From: Thermoflexus hugenholtzii JAD2
GTDB taxonomy: Bacteria; Chloroflexota; Anaerolineae; J036; Brachytrichaceae
Direction of reading: 5' to 3'
NCBI GenBank assembly: GCA_945877855.1
Contig: CAMDWA010000030.1
Span: 1 to 36,311 of the forward strand
DNA length: 36,311 nt
Shown: positions 26,197 through 33,608 of the stretch, in pieces
Layout: every line of letters starts with the position of its first letter
Position numbering within the stretch: position 1 is the first letter of the stretch
Translations under genes and position numbers: made by a program
The notes under the pieces: generated by a model
The model's database searches: none
Told to the model about the DNA's origin: nothing
What the model saw: only the letters and a program-made list of their open reading frames with translations

Positions 26197-27052
26197 ACCA
26201 TTTGCTAATCGGTTTAAAACCAACCGAAGCATAAAACGGCAAATTATGCTCATAACAATACACCAGTGCCGTTTCAGCCCCCTTGGCTTGCATTCGCCGC
26301 AGCCCCTCTAATAGCACCGCCTTGCCATACCCCCGCCGCTGAAAAGCCAATCGTGTGCCAACTGGCTCAAATTCACCAATTTTGTTTGCCAAATCTAGCC
26401 AAGCAATGGCATAGGCCACAATTTGCGAATTGGGCACAACCGCCACCAAATCTAGCTCGGCATCATAATCGGCTTGGGTGCGCATGTTGACATAGGCATC
26501 GTAAGTGACTTTTGAGGGATACCAAACATCACGATGGGCCGCCACCCGTTCTTCGAGGTCTGTGCTTTGCACTTCGCGCAGCACAAACCCATTTTGTTGG
26601 GGGGGCGGGATGCTTTCGGTCAGGCTACGGGCATTGCAATACATGATTTCGTCGTTGGTGCGCACGTAGCCACGCGATTCTAACAATGCCATCCAGCCAG
26701 TATCATTGTTTGGCGATGAGGTCACAAGCGGCTGGTTGGGCGCGTGTTGTTGGGCAACGCCAAGCACCCAATCTAACATTTCTGCTTCTAATTTGCCACG
26801 CCAGTGTGGGTGAACTTGGATCTCAAAATCGTTTCGGCGGGGTGAATACCAATTAAAACCAACGATTTGGCCTGTTATATCTTCCCAAACGCGAATGTTT
26901 TGTTCGGGCTGAAAAATATTATTTTGAAACATACGCCAGACAACATCGCCAATCGTCATATAACCATCGGCGTGCCCCGCAATTTGGCGGGCTTCGATCA
27001 GCATTTGCTTTAGTTTTGGTAGGTCGGTATGGGCTTGATAAAAACGAGACAT
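26159..27052 (-). CDS. GNAT-family N-acetyltransferase, two-lobed
   Basis: A 297-residue protein with a complete C-terminal GNAT fold: VAYAIAWLDLANKIGEFEPVG, then the acetyl-CoA loop RRGYGKAVLLEGLRRMQ, and the ending YEHNLPFYASVGFKPI. The N-terminal half is a weaker, probably degenerate GNAT-like repeat (GFNWYSPRRNDFEIQVHPHWRG). It transfers an acetyl group to an unknown amine. The 3' end overlaps the STAND gene by 38 bases in the opposite direction, so transcription of one would run antisense to the other. A 25-bp perfect palindrome lies upstream of its start. Confidence 0.87.
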   Translation of the reverse strand: MSRFYQAHTDLPKLKQMLIEARQIAGHADGYMTIGDVVWRMFQNNIFQPEQNIRVWEDITGQIVGFNWYSPRRNDFEIQVHPHWRGKLEAEMLDWVLGVAQQHAPNQPLVTSSPNNDTGWMALLESRGYVRTNDEIMYCNARSLTESIPPPQQNGFVLREVQSTDLEERVAAHRDVWYPSKVTYDAYVNMRTQADYDAELDLVAVVPNSQIVAYAIAWLDLANKIGEFEPVGTRLAFQRRGYGKAVLLEGLRRMQAKGAETALVYCYEHNLPFYASVGFKPISKWFTYQLLSPTTNR

Positions 27053-27068
27053 AATTTTTTTAATTACG

Positions 27069-27130
27069 AATTACGAATTACAAATTACGAATTGTTGGCA
27101 GATTTAATTCGTAATTTGTAATTCGTAATT
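27069..27130. repeat. Perfect 25-bp palindrome built of AATTACGA-like units
   Basis: Arms 27069-27093 and 27106-27130 are exactly complementary around a 12-base loop. Each arm is itself made of near-tandem AATTACGAATTACAA units. It lies between the end of asd and the start of the GNAT gene, both minus-strand, and may end the asd transcript. No T-tract follows. Its composition is unlike the GC-richer palindromes in this window. Confidence 0.8.
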
Positions 27131-27132
27131 GT

Positions 27133-28197
27133 TTAGATTTGCAGGGCTTCGGCGTTTAAGATGCTGCCGCCAGCCGCACCTCGAATGGTATTATGCGCTA
27201 GCGTCATAAATTTTACGCCGGTGTTGCCAAACAGCGGCTCGGCACGCACCCGCCCTACAATACAGCTCATGCCGCTGCCGGTCATGCGGTCGCGGCGGGG
27301 TTGGGGGCGGTCGGCTTCATCACGCACCACAATGGCTTGGGTGGGGGCACTGGGCAGCCCGACTAATTCTTTGCGCTGAAATTCGCGCATTACGCGCACA
27401 CATTCTTCTGGCGTGGCCGGTGTTTCTAACTCAACTGACATGGTCACCATGTGCGAGTCGATGATGGCGACGCGGTTGCAGTGGGCGCTGATGGCGATAT
27501 CGGCATCGGCAATATGATCATCTTTTAGCGTGCCGAGCAATTTACGCGCTTCTTGGTTTAGCTTTTCCTCTTCATTTTTAATAAATGGCAACACATTGTC
27601 GATAATATCGAGTGAAGGTACGCCCGGGTAGCCTGCGCCACTGACTGCTTGCATCGAAACACTAAATACACGTTTGACCCCAAAAGCATCATACAGTGGG
27701 CGCAACGACATGGCCGGGCCGCTGACGGTGCAATTGGTGTTACAAATGATGCCGCCGCTCCAGCCACGTGCGCGTTGTTGGTGCTTGAGCAAACCGAGAT
27801 GATCGACATTGACCTCGGGGATGACCAGTGGCACATCGCTTGTCATGCGATAACACGAGGCATTTGAGAAAACCAAGACCCCCGCCGCCGCAAAGGCTGG
27901 CTCGACCTCTTTGGCGTTTTCATTGGGTAGGGCGCTAAAGGCATATCGAAATTGTTGTGAATTGAGAGCGCTGGTGTGGGTAGGTAATAACACCATTTTT
28001 CGCACTGCTTCTGGAATATCACTGTCAAGAATCCAGTGGGCAGCTTCGGCATAAGTCTTGCCTTCGCTGCGATCCGAGGCCGTTAGGGCCACAATCTCAA
28101 AAAATGGGTGATTGTTGAGTAATTGGATAAAACGTTGCCCAACCGCGCCAGTAGCGCCTAGCACGGCTACAGGTATTTTAGATTTAGATGTAATCAT
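27133..28197 (-). CDS. asd: Aspartate-semialdehyde dehydrogenase, archaeal/fungal-type
   Basis: A 354-residue enzyme with NADP-binding GATGAVGQRF at the N-terminus, catalytic Cys156 in NTNCTVSG, and substrate Arg242 and His249 in CNRVAIIDSH. These motifs, with SNASCYRM and LIPE-like VIPEVN, are those of the archaeal/fungal-type branch rather than the Escherichia coli branch. It reduces aspartyl-4-phosphate to the semialdehyde, the branch point for lysine, threonine, methionine and isoleucine. It is preceded by a threonine-rich leader ORF and an intrinsic terminator on the same strand, so its expression is likely attenuated when threonine is plentiful. No clear Shine-Dalgarno is seen before its ATG. 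Confidence 0.95.
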   Translation of the reverse strand: MITSKSKIPVAVLGATGAVGQRFIQLLNNHPFFEIVALTASDRSEGKTYAEAAHWILDSDIPEAVRKMVLLPTHTSALNSQQFRYAFSALPNENAKEVEPAFAAAGVLVFSNASCYRMTSDVPLVIPEVNVDHLGLLKHQQRARGWSGGIICNTNCTVSGPAMSLRPLYDAFGVKRVFSVSMQAVSGAGYPGVPSLDIIDNVLPFIKNEEEKLNQEARKLLGTLKDDHIADADIAISAHCNRVAIIDSHMVTMSVELETPATPEECVRVMREFQRKELVGLPSAPTQAIVVRDEADRPQPRRDRMTGSGMSCIVGRVRAEPLFGNTGVKFMTLAHNTIRGAAGGSILNAEALQI

Positions 28198-28219
28198 GAT
28201 AAAAAGGTGTAGTACAAAA

Positions 28220-28252
28220 AAACAGGCCTTCTCGATTTGAGAAGGCCTGTTT
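28220..28252 (-). terminator. Intrinsic terminator in asd leader (attenuator stem)
   Basis: A 14-bp perfect stem (28220-28233 with 28239-28252, arm AAACAGGCCTTCTC) with a 5-base loop. Read on the minus strand it is followed by a run of U (seven counting the arm end), and it ends about 18 bases before the asd start. On the plus strand there is no T-run. The overlapping CTGTTT/AAACAG pair at 28247-28260 could form an alternative, weaker hairpin that competes for one terminator arm. Confidence 0.85.
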
Positions 28253-28278
28253 GTAAACAGATTGTGTAATGACCCGCC

Positions 28279-28347
28279 CTAAACCGATATGCTAAAAGCA
28301 CCACTGGTAGTGGTGGTGGTAGTCATGGGGGTTGTTGCGGTCAACAT
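28279..28347 (-). CDS. Threonine-rich leader peptide of asd attenuator
   Basis: A 22-codon ORF on the minus strand reads MLTATTP, then MTTTTTTSGAFSISV and a TAG stop. It has six consecutive Thr codons (mixed ACT/ACC) and nine Thr in all, plus one Ile. A second in-frame ATG at 28326 directly precedes the run. The stop lies about 26 bases before the terminator stem. Complementary CACCACT/AGTGGTG (28299-28315) forms a small hairpin across the last Thr codons. This is the plan of the enterobacterial thr leader. No clear ribosome binding site is visible. An AT-rich TAAAAT at 28358-28363 could be a -10 box, giving an almost leaderless message. Too short for ordinary gene calling. Confidence 0.7.
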   Translation of the reverse strand: MLTATTPMTTTTTTSGAFSISV

Positions 28348-28368
28348 TATGGGGTTAATTTTAGCATA

Positions 28369-28476
28369 GAGCCGATTTTGAGTTGATGAAAGATTTTGCC
28401 GATTTCAGGATCTGTCCCCAAAACCTACGCTTTTGGGGACAGATCCTAAAATCGGCCCTTCATTTTTTATTTTGCG
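28369..28476. mobile_element. MITE-like element with perfect-type central palindrome, copy 2
   Basis: The central palindrome has 26-base arms (28398-28423 and 28431-28456) with one mismatch and a 7-base loop. The left flank, starting GAGCCGATTTTGAGTTGATGAAAG, corresponds on the reverse strand to the right flank of the element at 33341-33450, and the right flank to its left flank. The ends are more diverged than in the other two copies. It separates the asd leader from the glycosyltransferase gene. Confidence 0.65.
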
Positions 28477-28492
28477 TTTATGATTATGGTCA

Positions 28493-29290
28493 GTGTCAGA
28501 TTTGGCCCAACCCCTTGTTACCGTTGTTACCATTGCTTACAACGCCAAAGCCTATATCGAAGAAACGCTTAATTCGGTGCTTGGGCAACAATATGCCCAC
28601 TTGGAATATGTCGTGATTGATGGCGGATCGACCGATGGTACGGTTGAAATTTTGCGACATTATGCGCCCCATTTGGCCTATTGGGTGAGCGAACCCGATC
28701 GTGGGATTAGTGATGCATTTAATAAAGGGGTGGCGGCATCTACAGGCGAATGGATTAATTTTATGAATGCGGGCGATTTGTTTGAATCGACTGAGAGTGT
28801 CGCCCGCGCTATGACCCAAGCCGACAAGCCACAACGCGATCTTATTTATGGTCAATGCCGATTTATGACCGATGAGGGTAGATTGTTGCCGGGCACAACT
28901 GGTGCGCCATTTTCGGCGCGGCGTTTGCGTATGAAAATGTTTATTCCACATCAATCGACTTTTCACCGTCGGCGTTTATTTGAGCGATATGGGGGCTATT
29001 CAAGCGACTATAAAGCGGCAATGGATTATGAATTTTTGTTGCGGGTTCAGAATTTGCAGGTTTGTTATGTGAATGCGCCTTTGGCTCGGATGCGTGTCGG
29101 CGGGGTAAGCCAAAATAATGAGCCGCGCACCTTTGCCGAATATCGTCGCGCCCAGCGCCAACATGGTATTGGCTGGCTTGAATCACAGGCTTACTATCGC
29201 TATTTTATGGCAAAATTGCGTTTGCGAGATTGGGCGCGGCGTGCAAAATTACGCACTATACTTACAAAAATTCGCCCAATTAACCCATAA
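28493..29290 (+). CDS. Family 2 glycosyltransferase
   Basis: A 265-residue GT-A glycosyltransferase with the N-terminal nucleotide-sugar signature (PLVTVVTIAYNAKAYIEETL, VVIDGGSTDGT) and NAGDLFE at the metal-binding site in place of a strict DxD. The C-terminal part is typical of the WcaA-like group that transfers a sugar in exopolysaccharide or O-antigen synthesis at the inner face of the membrane. The start is GTG at 28493; the preceding codons run into a stop at 28481, so no ATG is available. It is followed by an O-antigen-polymerase-like gene. Confidence 0.92.
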   Translation: MSDLAQPLVTVVTIAYNAKAYIEETLNSVLGQQYAHLEYVVIDGGSTDGTVEILRHYAPHLAYWVSEPDRGISDAFNKGVAASTGEWINFMNAGDLFESTESVARAMTQADKPQRDLIYGQCRFMTDEGRLLPGTTGAPFSARRLRMKMFIPHQSTFHRRRLFERYGGYSSDYKAAMDYEFLLRVQNLQVCYVNAPLARMRVGGVSQNNEPRTFAEYRRAQRQHGIGWLESQAYYRYFMAKLRLRDWARRAKLRTILTKIRPINP

Positions 29291-29333
29291 TCGTATTTTT
29301 TTAATAGTATAGAGGCAATGTCAAAGACGTAAC

Positions 29334-29387
29334 GCTGAAATCACTATCTCGCTACCCTCACGGGGGTAGCGAGATAGTGATTTCAGC
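29334..29387. repeat. Perfect 24-bp-stem palindrome
   Basis: Arms 29334-29357 and 29364-29387 are exactly complementary around a 6-base loop. The outer arm GCTGAAATCACTATCTC is a variant of the GCCGATTTCACTATCTC arm found at 33365. The left flank GACGTAAC resembles the GTAAT flank of the GCCGAACTC palindromes. It lies between two co-oriented polysaccharide genes. Confidence 0.85.
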
Positions 29388-29419
29388 AAAACCAGTTTTA
29401 TCTCTTATTCTTTTGATTC

Positions 29420-30721
29420 ATGTCAAAATTTTTACTTCGCACCATCCAAGTTACAGCAATTATTCTATTTTGGATGTTACTTTATTTCAATTTAGACGAA
29501 ATGACCTTTGATTTAACCGGCTATCAAGGTGGACAAATAACCCCAAGTGGGCAAAAATCTTTAAACATTGAAGATAAAATCATGTATGAAGAGTTGTTTT
29601 TATTTCGCCCATATTGGTATAAGGTGACAGATAATTTGACAGGTGAGCGGCGTTTTGTGCTCAGGTTATACATCGAATTTCTAAAAGACGCTGGGCTGGT
29701 CATTATTACACTTGCCGCATTTTTACGGAATTTGGTTTTGCGGCGTGTTCAGAAGGGTGTTTTTCTGTTTTTGCCCCTCGTTGCCATCAGTGCTTATTCG
29801 GCAGTGATGAACCAAATAAACTACCCAAATGCCGAAATATCGCGCAATTTTTTGATCGCTGGGGTGCGTTGGTTTTTGCCGATGATTGCCGCGGCGATGC
29901 TGATTGGAAATATTAGCAAACGTTATATGCAATTTTTTGCGCGGTTGGTTGTTTGTGTCTTTTTATTGCATTTTTGGTTGCAAATTGTCGAGCTTTTTTT
30001 CTCGCAAAATCTATACGGCACGGGGTTATGGGGGTTGGCCAGCCGCGTGCGTGGTTTAATCAATTTGCCAACACCGGCGGGCTTTTTTGCGTGTTTTGCC
30101 GGCTTTTTGGCTTATTTTCACCTGTCTGCATCTCGGGTGCGCACATTTACCTTATGGGCTTCGTTGTTTAGCGCATTATTATCGGGTGCGGGTGCTGCCA
30201 TTTTTGTATGGATTGCGGCTGCGATTGTTTTGTCGTTTAATGGGCGATATCTTATTGCTAAATTGGTGATATTGCCAGCGTTAGCGGTTCCGGCTTTTTA
30301 TAGTTTGGGGTCTATTACGGGGCGAGGCAACAATATTTACGATTCGATTTATATTCGCTATGAGCACTTTATTCAAACGTTTACAAAGGTGAGCTGGATC
30401 GAGACCAACTTTGGGATTGCAACTAATGCGGCTCAAATTCTTGTGGCATCTTATGCACGTATTCCAGATTCAACCTATATTAGTTTTGGCTTTAATTTGG
30501 GTTTGCTTGGGATTGCAGGTTTAATGCTGATTTTGATCGGTTTATTGGTAGTGGGGTTTCGCCGACGCACACTCGAAGCATTTATTTTCGTGATCATCTT
30601 TATTGTGTTTGGTTTTGGCATTAATTTAACCGAATCTTTCCCGAATAACCTATTGGTTGCCATTTGGTTGGGTTATTTTTTAAACCAAAACAATCGTTTC
30701 TCCATAGACAAGAGCAATTAA
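29420..30721 (+). CDS. O-antigen polymerase/ligase-like polytopic membrane protein
   Basis: A 433-residue protein with about ten hydrophobic segments and one longer extracytoplasmic loop (about residues 310-345). The general plan is that of Wzy/O-antigen ligase-like proteins that polymerise polysaccharide repeat units. Sequence motifs in that family are weak, so the call rests on topology and the neighbouring glycosyltransferase. The ATG follows a weak ribosome binding site. Confidence 0.6.
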   Translation: MSKFLLRTIQVTAIILFWMLLYFNLDEMTFDLTGYQGGQITPSGQKSLNIEDKIMYEELFLFRPYWYKVTDNLTGERRFVLRLYIEFLKDAGLVIITLAAFLRNLVLRRVQKGVFLFLPLVAISAYSAVMNQINYPNAEISRNFLIAGVRWFLPMIAAAMLIGNISKRYMQFFARLVVCVFLLHFWLQIVELFFSQNLYGTGLWGLASRVRGLINLPTPAGFFACFAGFLAYFHLSASRVRTFTLWASLFSALLSGAGAAIFVWIAAAIVLSFNGRYLIAKLVILPALAVPAFYSLGSITGRGNNIYDSIYIRYEHFIQTFTKVSWIETNFGIATNAAQILVASYARIPDSTYISFGFNLGLLGIAGLMLILIGLLVVGFRRRTLEAFIFVIIFIVFGFGINLTESFPNNLLVAIWLGYFLNQNNRFSIDKSN

Positions 30722-30759
30722 AACATATTTTTGCCAAAATCACGATGACAAAATGTCAC

Positions 30760-30792
30760 AGAAATCGGGTTTCTGGAAGAAACCCGATTTCT
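30760..30792. terminator. 13-bp hairpin after O-antigen-polymerase-like gene
   Basis: AGAAATCGGGTTT (30760-30772) and its exact complement (30780-30792) enclose a 7-base loop, about 40 bases after the gene's stop. There is no U-tract. It may be a transcript end or another small palindromic repeat. Confidence 0.5.
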
Positions 30793-30865
30793 AAATGCGC
30801 AGAAAGCAAGATTCCATCTTATTTTTAATGCCCTACCAATGGATTAAGCTTAGACTTGTTAAGGC

Positions 30866-31786
30866 ATGAAGAAAAAACTAGCTTTTGCTTTAGGGGGCGG
30901 CGGGTCACGCGGCGCATTACAAGCGGGGGCGTTGCGTGCCTTATTACAAGCCAACATTCAGCCAGATCTTTTAGTCGGCACTTCGATTGGTTCGGTAAAT
31001 GCCATTTTTATGGCAATGCATGGTTTTAGCCCGCAAATGCTAGATAAATTAGATGAAGCATGGCTCATCGTCGCTAAAGCCAATCTTTTCCCTGCCAGCA
31101 CGGCTTGGCTCACAACCCAAATGCTGCTTAATTATGTTGGGGTTTATCCCTATAGTGGCATTAAGGATTACTTTGTTGCACAAGGGATTCGCCCAGACTT
31201 GCGTTTTGGCGATTTGCCCCATGCCCCTGTTATTTTGGTAAGCACCGATTTAAACGGGCGTAAACCTGTTTATTATGGCAATGATCCACAAGATTTGGTG
31301 TTGGATGGCTTAATCGCTTCGGCGGCGTTGCCGCCTTGGGTATCGCCAATCGACTCAGGCGGGCGTATGTTGGTAGATGGTGGCATGATTAGCAATTTGC
31401 CAATTGAGCCAGCGCTTGCCTATGGGGCCACTGAGATTATTGCAATGGGGCTTTCGAACCCGAATGAAGTTTCTGAAACCACGAGTGGCATTGGCAACAC
31501 GTGGACAAAATTTTTAAACACAATCGAAGCTCGGCAAATTCAATTGGAGTTGGCTTTAGCCCAGGCACGAAATGTGCCCGTTCATATTATTGATTTAAAA
31601 ACGCTCGTGCCTGTGCCTGCTTACGACTTTAGCCAGACCCAATTTTTATTGCAAGATGGCTATCGTCAAACAAAATGGGCACTTGATTCAGGGCTATTGG
31701 CTCAATTAGGTCAATCTGATACTTGGCTCTCGCGATTGCAAAATATATTACAACGTCCCCAAAAACAGAGAGACAAAAATGAATAA
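30866..31786 (+). CDS. Patatin-like phospholipase
   Basis: A 306-residue protein with the glycine-rich oxyanion loop GGGGSRG, nucleophile Ser40 in GTSIG, and Asp171 in DGG, the Ser-Asp dyad of patatins. These hydrolyse fatty acyl esters of phospholipids or neutral lipids. There is no signal peptide. Bacterial relatives resemble the RssA-type cytoplasmic esterases. It overlaps the start of the VIT-like transporter gene by eight bases, indicating one transcript and coupled translation. Confidence 0.92.
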   Translation: MKKKLAFALGGGGSRGALQAGALRALLQANIQPDLLVGTSIGSVNAIFMAMHGFSPQMLDKLDEAWLIVAKANLFPASTAWLTTQMLLNYVGVYPYSGIKDYFVAQGIRPDLRFGDLPHAPVILVSTDLNGRKPVYYGNDPQDLVLDGLIASAALPPWVSPIDSGGRMLVDGGMISNLPIEPALAYGATEIIAMGLSNPNEVSETTSGIGNTWTKFLNTIEARQIQLELALAQARNVPVHIIDLKTLVPVPAYDFSQTQFLLQDGYRQTKWALDSGLLAQLGQSDTWLSRLQNILQRPQKQRDKNE

Positions 31787-32849
31787 ACCAAATATCAACC
31801 CCGATACCATCCTATTTTCGGCCCAAGCCAGTTGGGTCAGCGAAAAAGAAGCCGAATATTTATATGGGGTTTTGGCTTCGGGTGAACTTGATGCGACTAA
31901 AAAAGCCTTGTTTGAGCAATTAAGCAATGAGGCGCAAAATCAGGCGGCGGTATGGGCGGCATCAATAGACCGCTTAAAGGGTGTTGTGCCCCAAACGTTT
32001 ACGCCATCGCCGCGCACAAAACTGGTTGCAATGTTGATTCGGCGTTTGGGTGTGCGCCCATTGTTGCCGGTATTGGCGGCGATGAAAGTGCGCGGTCTTT
32101 CGGCTTATCGTAGCGCAACACCGGGGCATGAGATGCCAGTTGCGATTACGCCCGAAAATAGCCGACATCGCGGCGTAGACAGTGGCGGCTCATTGCGGGC
32201 GGCTGTCTTTGGGGTGAATGATGGCTTGGTGTCGAATCTTAGCCTTATTTTGGGGGTGGCAGGGGCTGCATCAGAGCCACAAACGATTGTTTTGGCGGGT
32301 ATTGCGGGTTTATTGGCTGGGGCTTTTTCCATGGCCGCCGGTGAATATATTTCAATTCGTTCACAGCGCGAGATGTTTGAATATCAAATTGGATTAGAGC
32401 GTGAAGAACTGGCGCTTTACCCGGCCCAAGAAGCCGAAGAGCTGGCGTTGATTTATCAGGCGCGAGGTGTGCCATTAGCCGCCGCCCGCTCACTTACGGC
32501 CAAATTGTTAGAAAACCCTGCACATGCGCTCGACACCTTGGCCCGCGAAGAATTAGGCTTGAACCCAGACGAACTTGGCTCACCGTGGGGCGCGGCGTTT
32601 TCGTCATTTTTGGCATTTACGGTGGGTGGCATTGTGCCGCTATTACCCTTATTGTTTGCCAGCAAGGCTTGGGCAGTGCCACTTTCGGCAGTGTTTGGGG
32701 TATTGGGTTTGTTTGTGGTTGGGGCTGCCCTTAGCCTATTTACGGGGCGACAAGCCTTGCGTAGTGGTTTGCGGATGGTGTTGATTGGGGGCGGGGCGGC
32801 CTTGGTGACATTCCTCGTTGGCAAATTGATGGGTGTGAGCTTGAGTTAA
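31779..32849 (+). CDS. VIT1/CCC1-family metal transporter with N-terminal ferritin-like domain
   Basis: A 356-residue protein. The C-terminal half is the vacuolar iron transporter fold: RAAVFGVNDGLVSNLSLILG, then AGAFSMAAGEYISIRSQREM, and three C-terminal helices. It exports or sequesters Fe2+/Mn2+. The first about 100 residues are helical, like the rubrerythrin-type domain found before VIT domains, but the EQLSNEAQNQAAVW block has Gln where the family normally has the ExxH His, so the metal site may be degenerate. It is translationally coupled to the patatin gene and converges by four bases with the small membrane protein gene. Confidence 0.85.
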   Translation: MNKPNINPDTILFSAQASWVSEKEAEYLYGVLASGELDATKKALFEQLSNEAQNQAAVWAASIDRLKGVVPQTFTPSPRTKLVAMLIRRLGVRPLLPVLAAMKVRGLSAYRSATPGHEMPVAITPENSRHRGVDSGGSLRAAVFGVNDGLVSNLSLILGVAGAASEPQTIVLAGIAGLLAGAFSMAAGEYISIRSQREMFEYQIGLEREELALYPAQEAEELALIYQARGVPLAAARSLTAKLLENPAHALDTLAREELGLNPDELGSPWGAAFSSFLAFTVGGIVPLLPLLFASKAWAVPLSAVFGVLGLFVVGAALSLFTGRQALRSGLRMVLIGGGAALVTFLVGKLMGVSLS

Positions 32850-33331
32850 TGCGGCATTGACCAGCCCACCCAGGTTAGCCCCAAAATAGCCATAATGCTA
32901 GGGCCAACAAACCAAAAGAGATATGGAATGTAAGGGGCAAAGCTGTTTTCACGTGGGTCATACATGCTTTGCCCAAAGACCAAATAGGCGATTAATACAA
33001 TCAACATAGCCACCAATAGGCCAATTAATGTTGTGCCATGTCGAGATAAGCGCGTCCGAAATGGGATGACTACGGTGCCAATCATGCTGCCGCCCACTGC
33101 CCCGATGATGGCGCTGGGGATGATGCCCAAAACAATCGCAAACGGCCACGCACACAACGCAAACACGCCCGCGCCAATCATGGCATCAAATGTTTTGCCA
33201 ACTGGGATATTGTTGATCATGAGTAATAGACCGGCGGCTGGGATGGCAAGCGCGGTATAGACAATGGCAAGCACACTGCCAGCCATTGCCCCACGTAAAG
33301 CACTATGGGCGATCAAGTTTAACGATGACAT
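32846..33331 (-). CDS. Small membrane protein, function unknown
   Basis: A 161-residue protein with four hydrophobic helices and Gly-rich packing (AMIGAGVFALCAWPFAIVLG, then IIGAVGGSMIGTVV). No family is recognised. The ATG at 33331 is chosen because the longer frame to 33436 is translation of the repeat element at 33341-33450. The four-base overlap at its 3' end with the convergent VIT gene is a shared stop region. Confidence 0.7.
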   Translation of the reverse strand: MSSLNLIAHSALRGAMAGSVLAIVYTALAIPAAGLLLMINNIPVGKTFDAMIGAGVFALCAWPFAIVLGIIPSAIIGAVGGSMIGTVVIPFRTRLSRHGTTLIGLLVAMLIVLIAYLVFGQSMYDPRENSFAPYIPYLFWFVGPSIMAILGLTWVGWSMPH

Positions 33332-33340
33332 GGTCAAATA

Positions 33341-33450
33341 GAGCAAATTCCTAAAAGATGGAGGGCCGATTTCACTATCTCTCCTCCAAGCGCAGCTTGG
33401 AGGAGAGATAGTGAAATCGGCGAAACCTTTTATCAACTTGGAATCTGCTC
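33341..33450. mobile_element. MITE-like element with 27-bp perfect palindrome, 110 bp
   Basis: Terminal inverted repeats GAGCAAATTC (33341-33350) and GAATCTGCTC (33441-33450) match at 9 of 10 positions. Inside, arms 33365-33391 and 33395-33421 are exactly complementary around a 3-base loop (outer sequence GCCGATTTCACTATCTC). Flanks are shared with the elements at 17476 and 28369. No transposase is encoded, so mobility would depend on one acting in trans. Confidence 0.75.
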
Positions 33451-33507
33451 TAGTTATAACATAATTTATATTTCTTCAATAAACAGTGAAGATTAAAACA
33501 AATTTTC

Positions 33508-33580
33508 GCCGAACTCATGATCACTTTGTGTTTACAGAGGGCAAAGCCTTCTGTAAACACAAAGTGATCATGAGTTCGGC
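33508..33580. repeat. Long palindrome, GCCGAACTC family, copy 2
   Basis: The arms 33508-33538 and 33550-33580 are 31-base perfect complements. The stem continues through one G-U and three GC pairs to a 3-base AAA loop, about 35 pairs in all. The outer arm GCCGAACTCATGATC matches the palindrome at 302-374. The left flank (CAATAAACAGTGAAGATTAAAAC) matches the reverse of the degenerate copy at 16056-16130. Confidence 0.85.
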
Positions 33581-33608
33581 ATTAGGTCTTTTGGGGACAC
33601 CCCAATTG

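Noticed and set aside
28398..28456. The 26-bp palindrome as part of the asd attenuator
   Set aside because: It lies upstream of the leader ORF, has no U-tract on either strand and belongs to the dispersed element family.
33332..33436. N-terminal extension of the small membrane protein frame
   Set aside because: The extra codons translate the inverted-repeat element; similar peptides arise from the other copies of the repeat, and a normal ATG exists at 33331.
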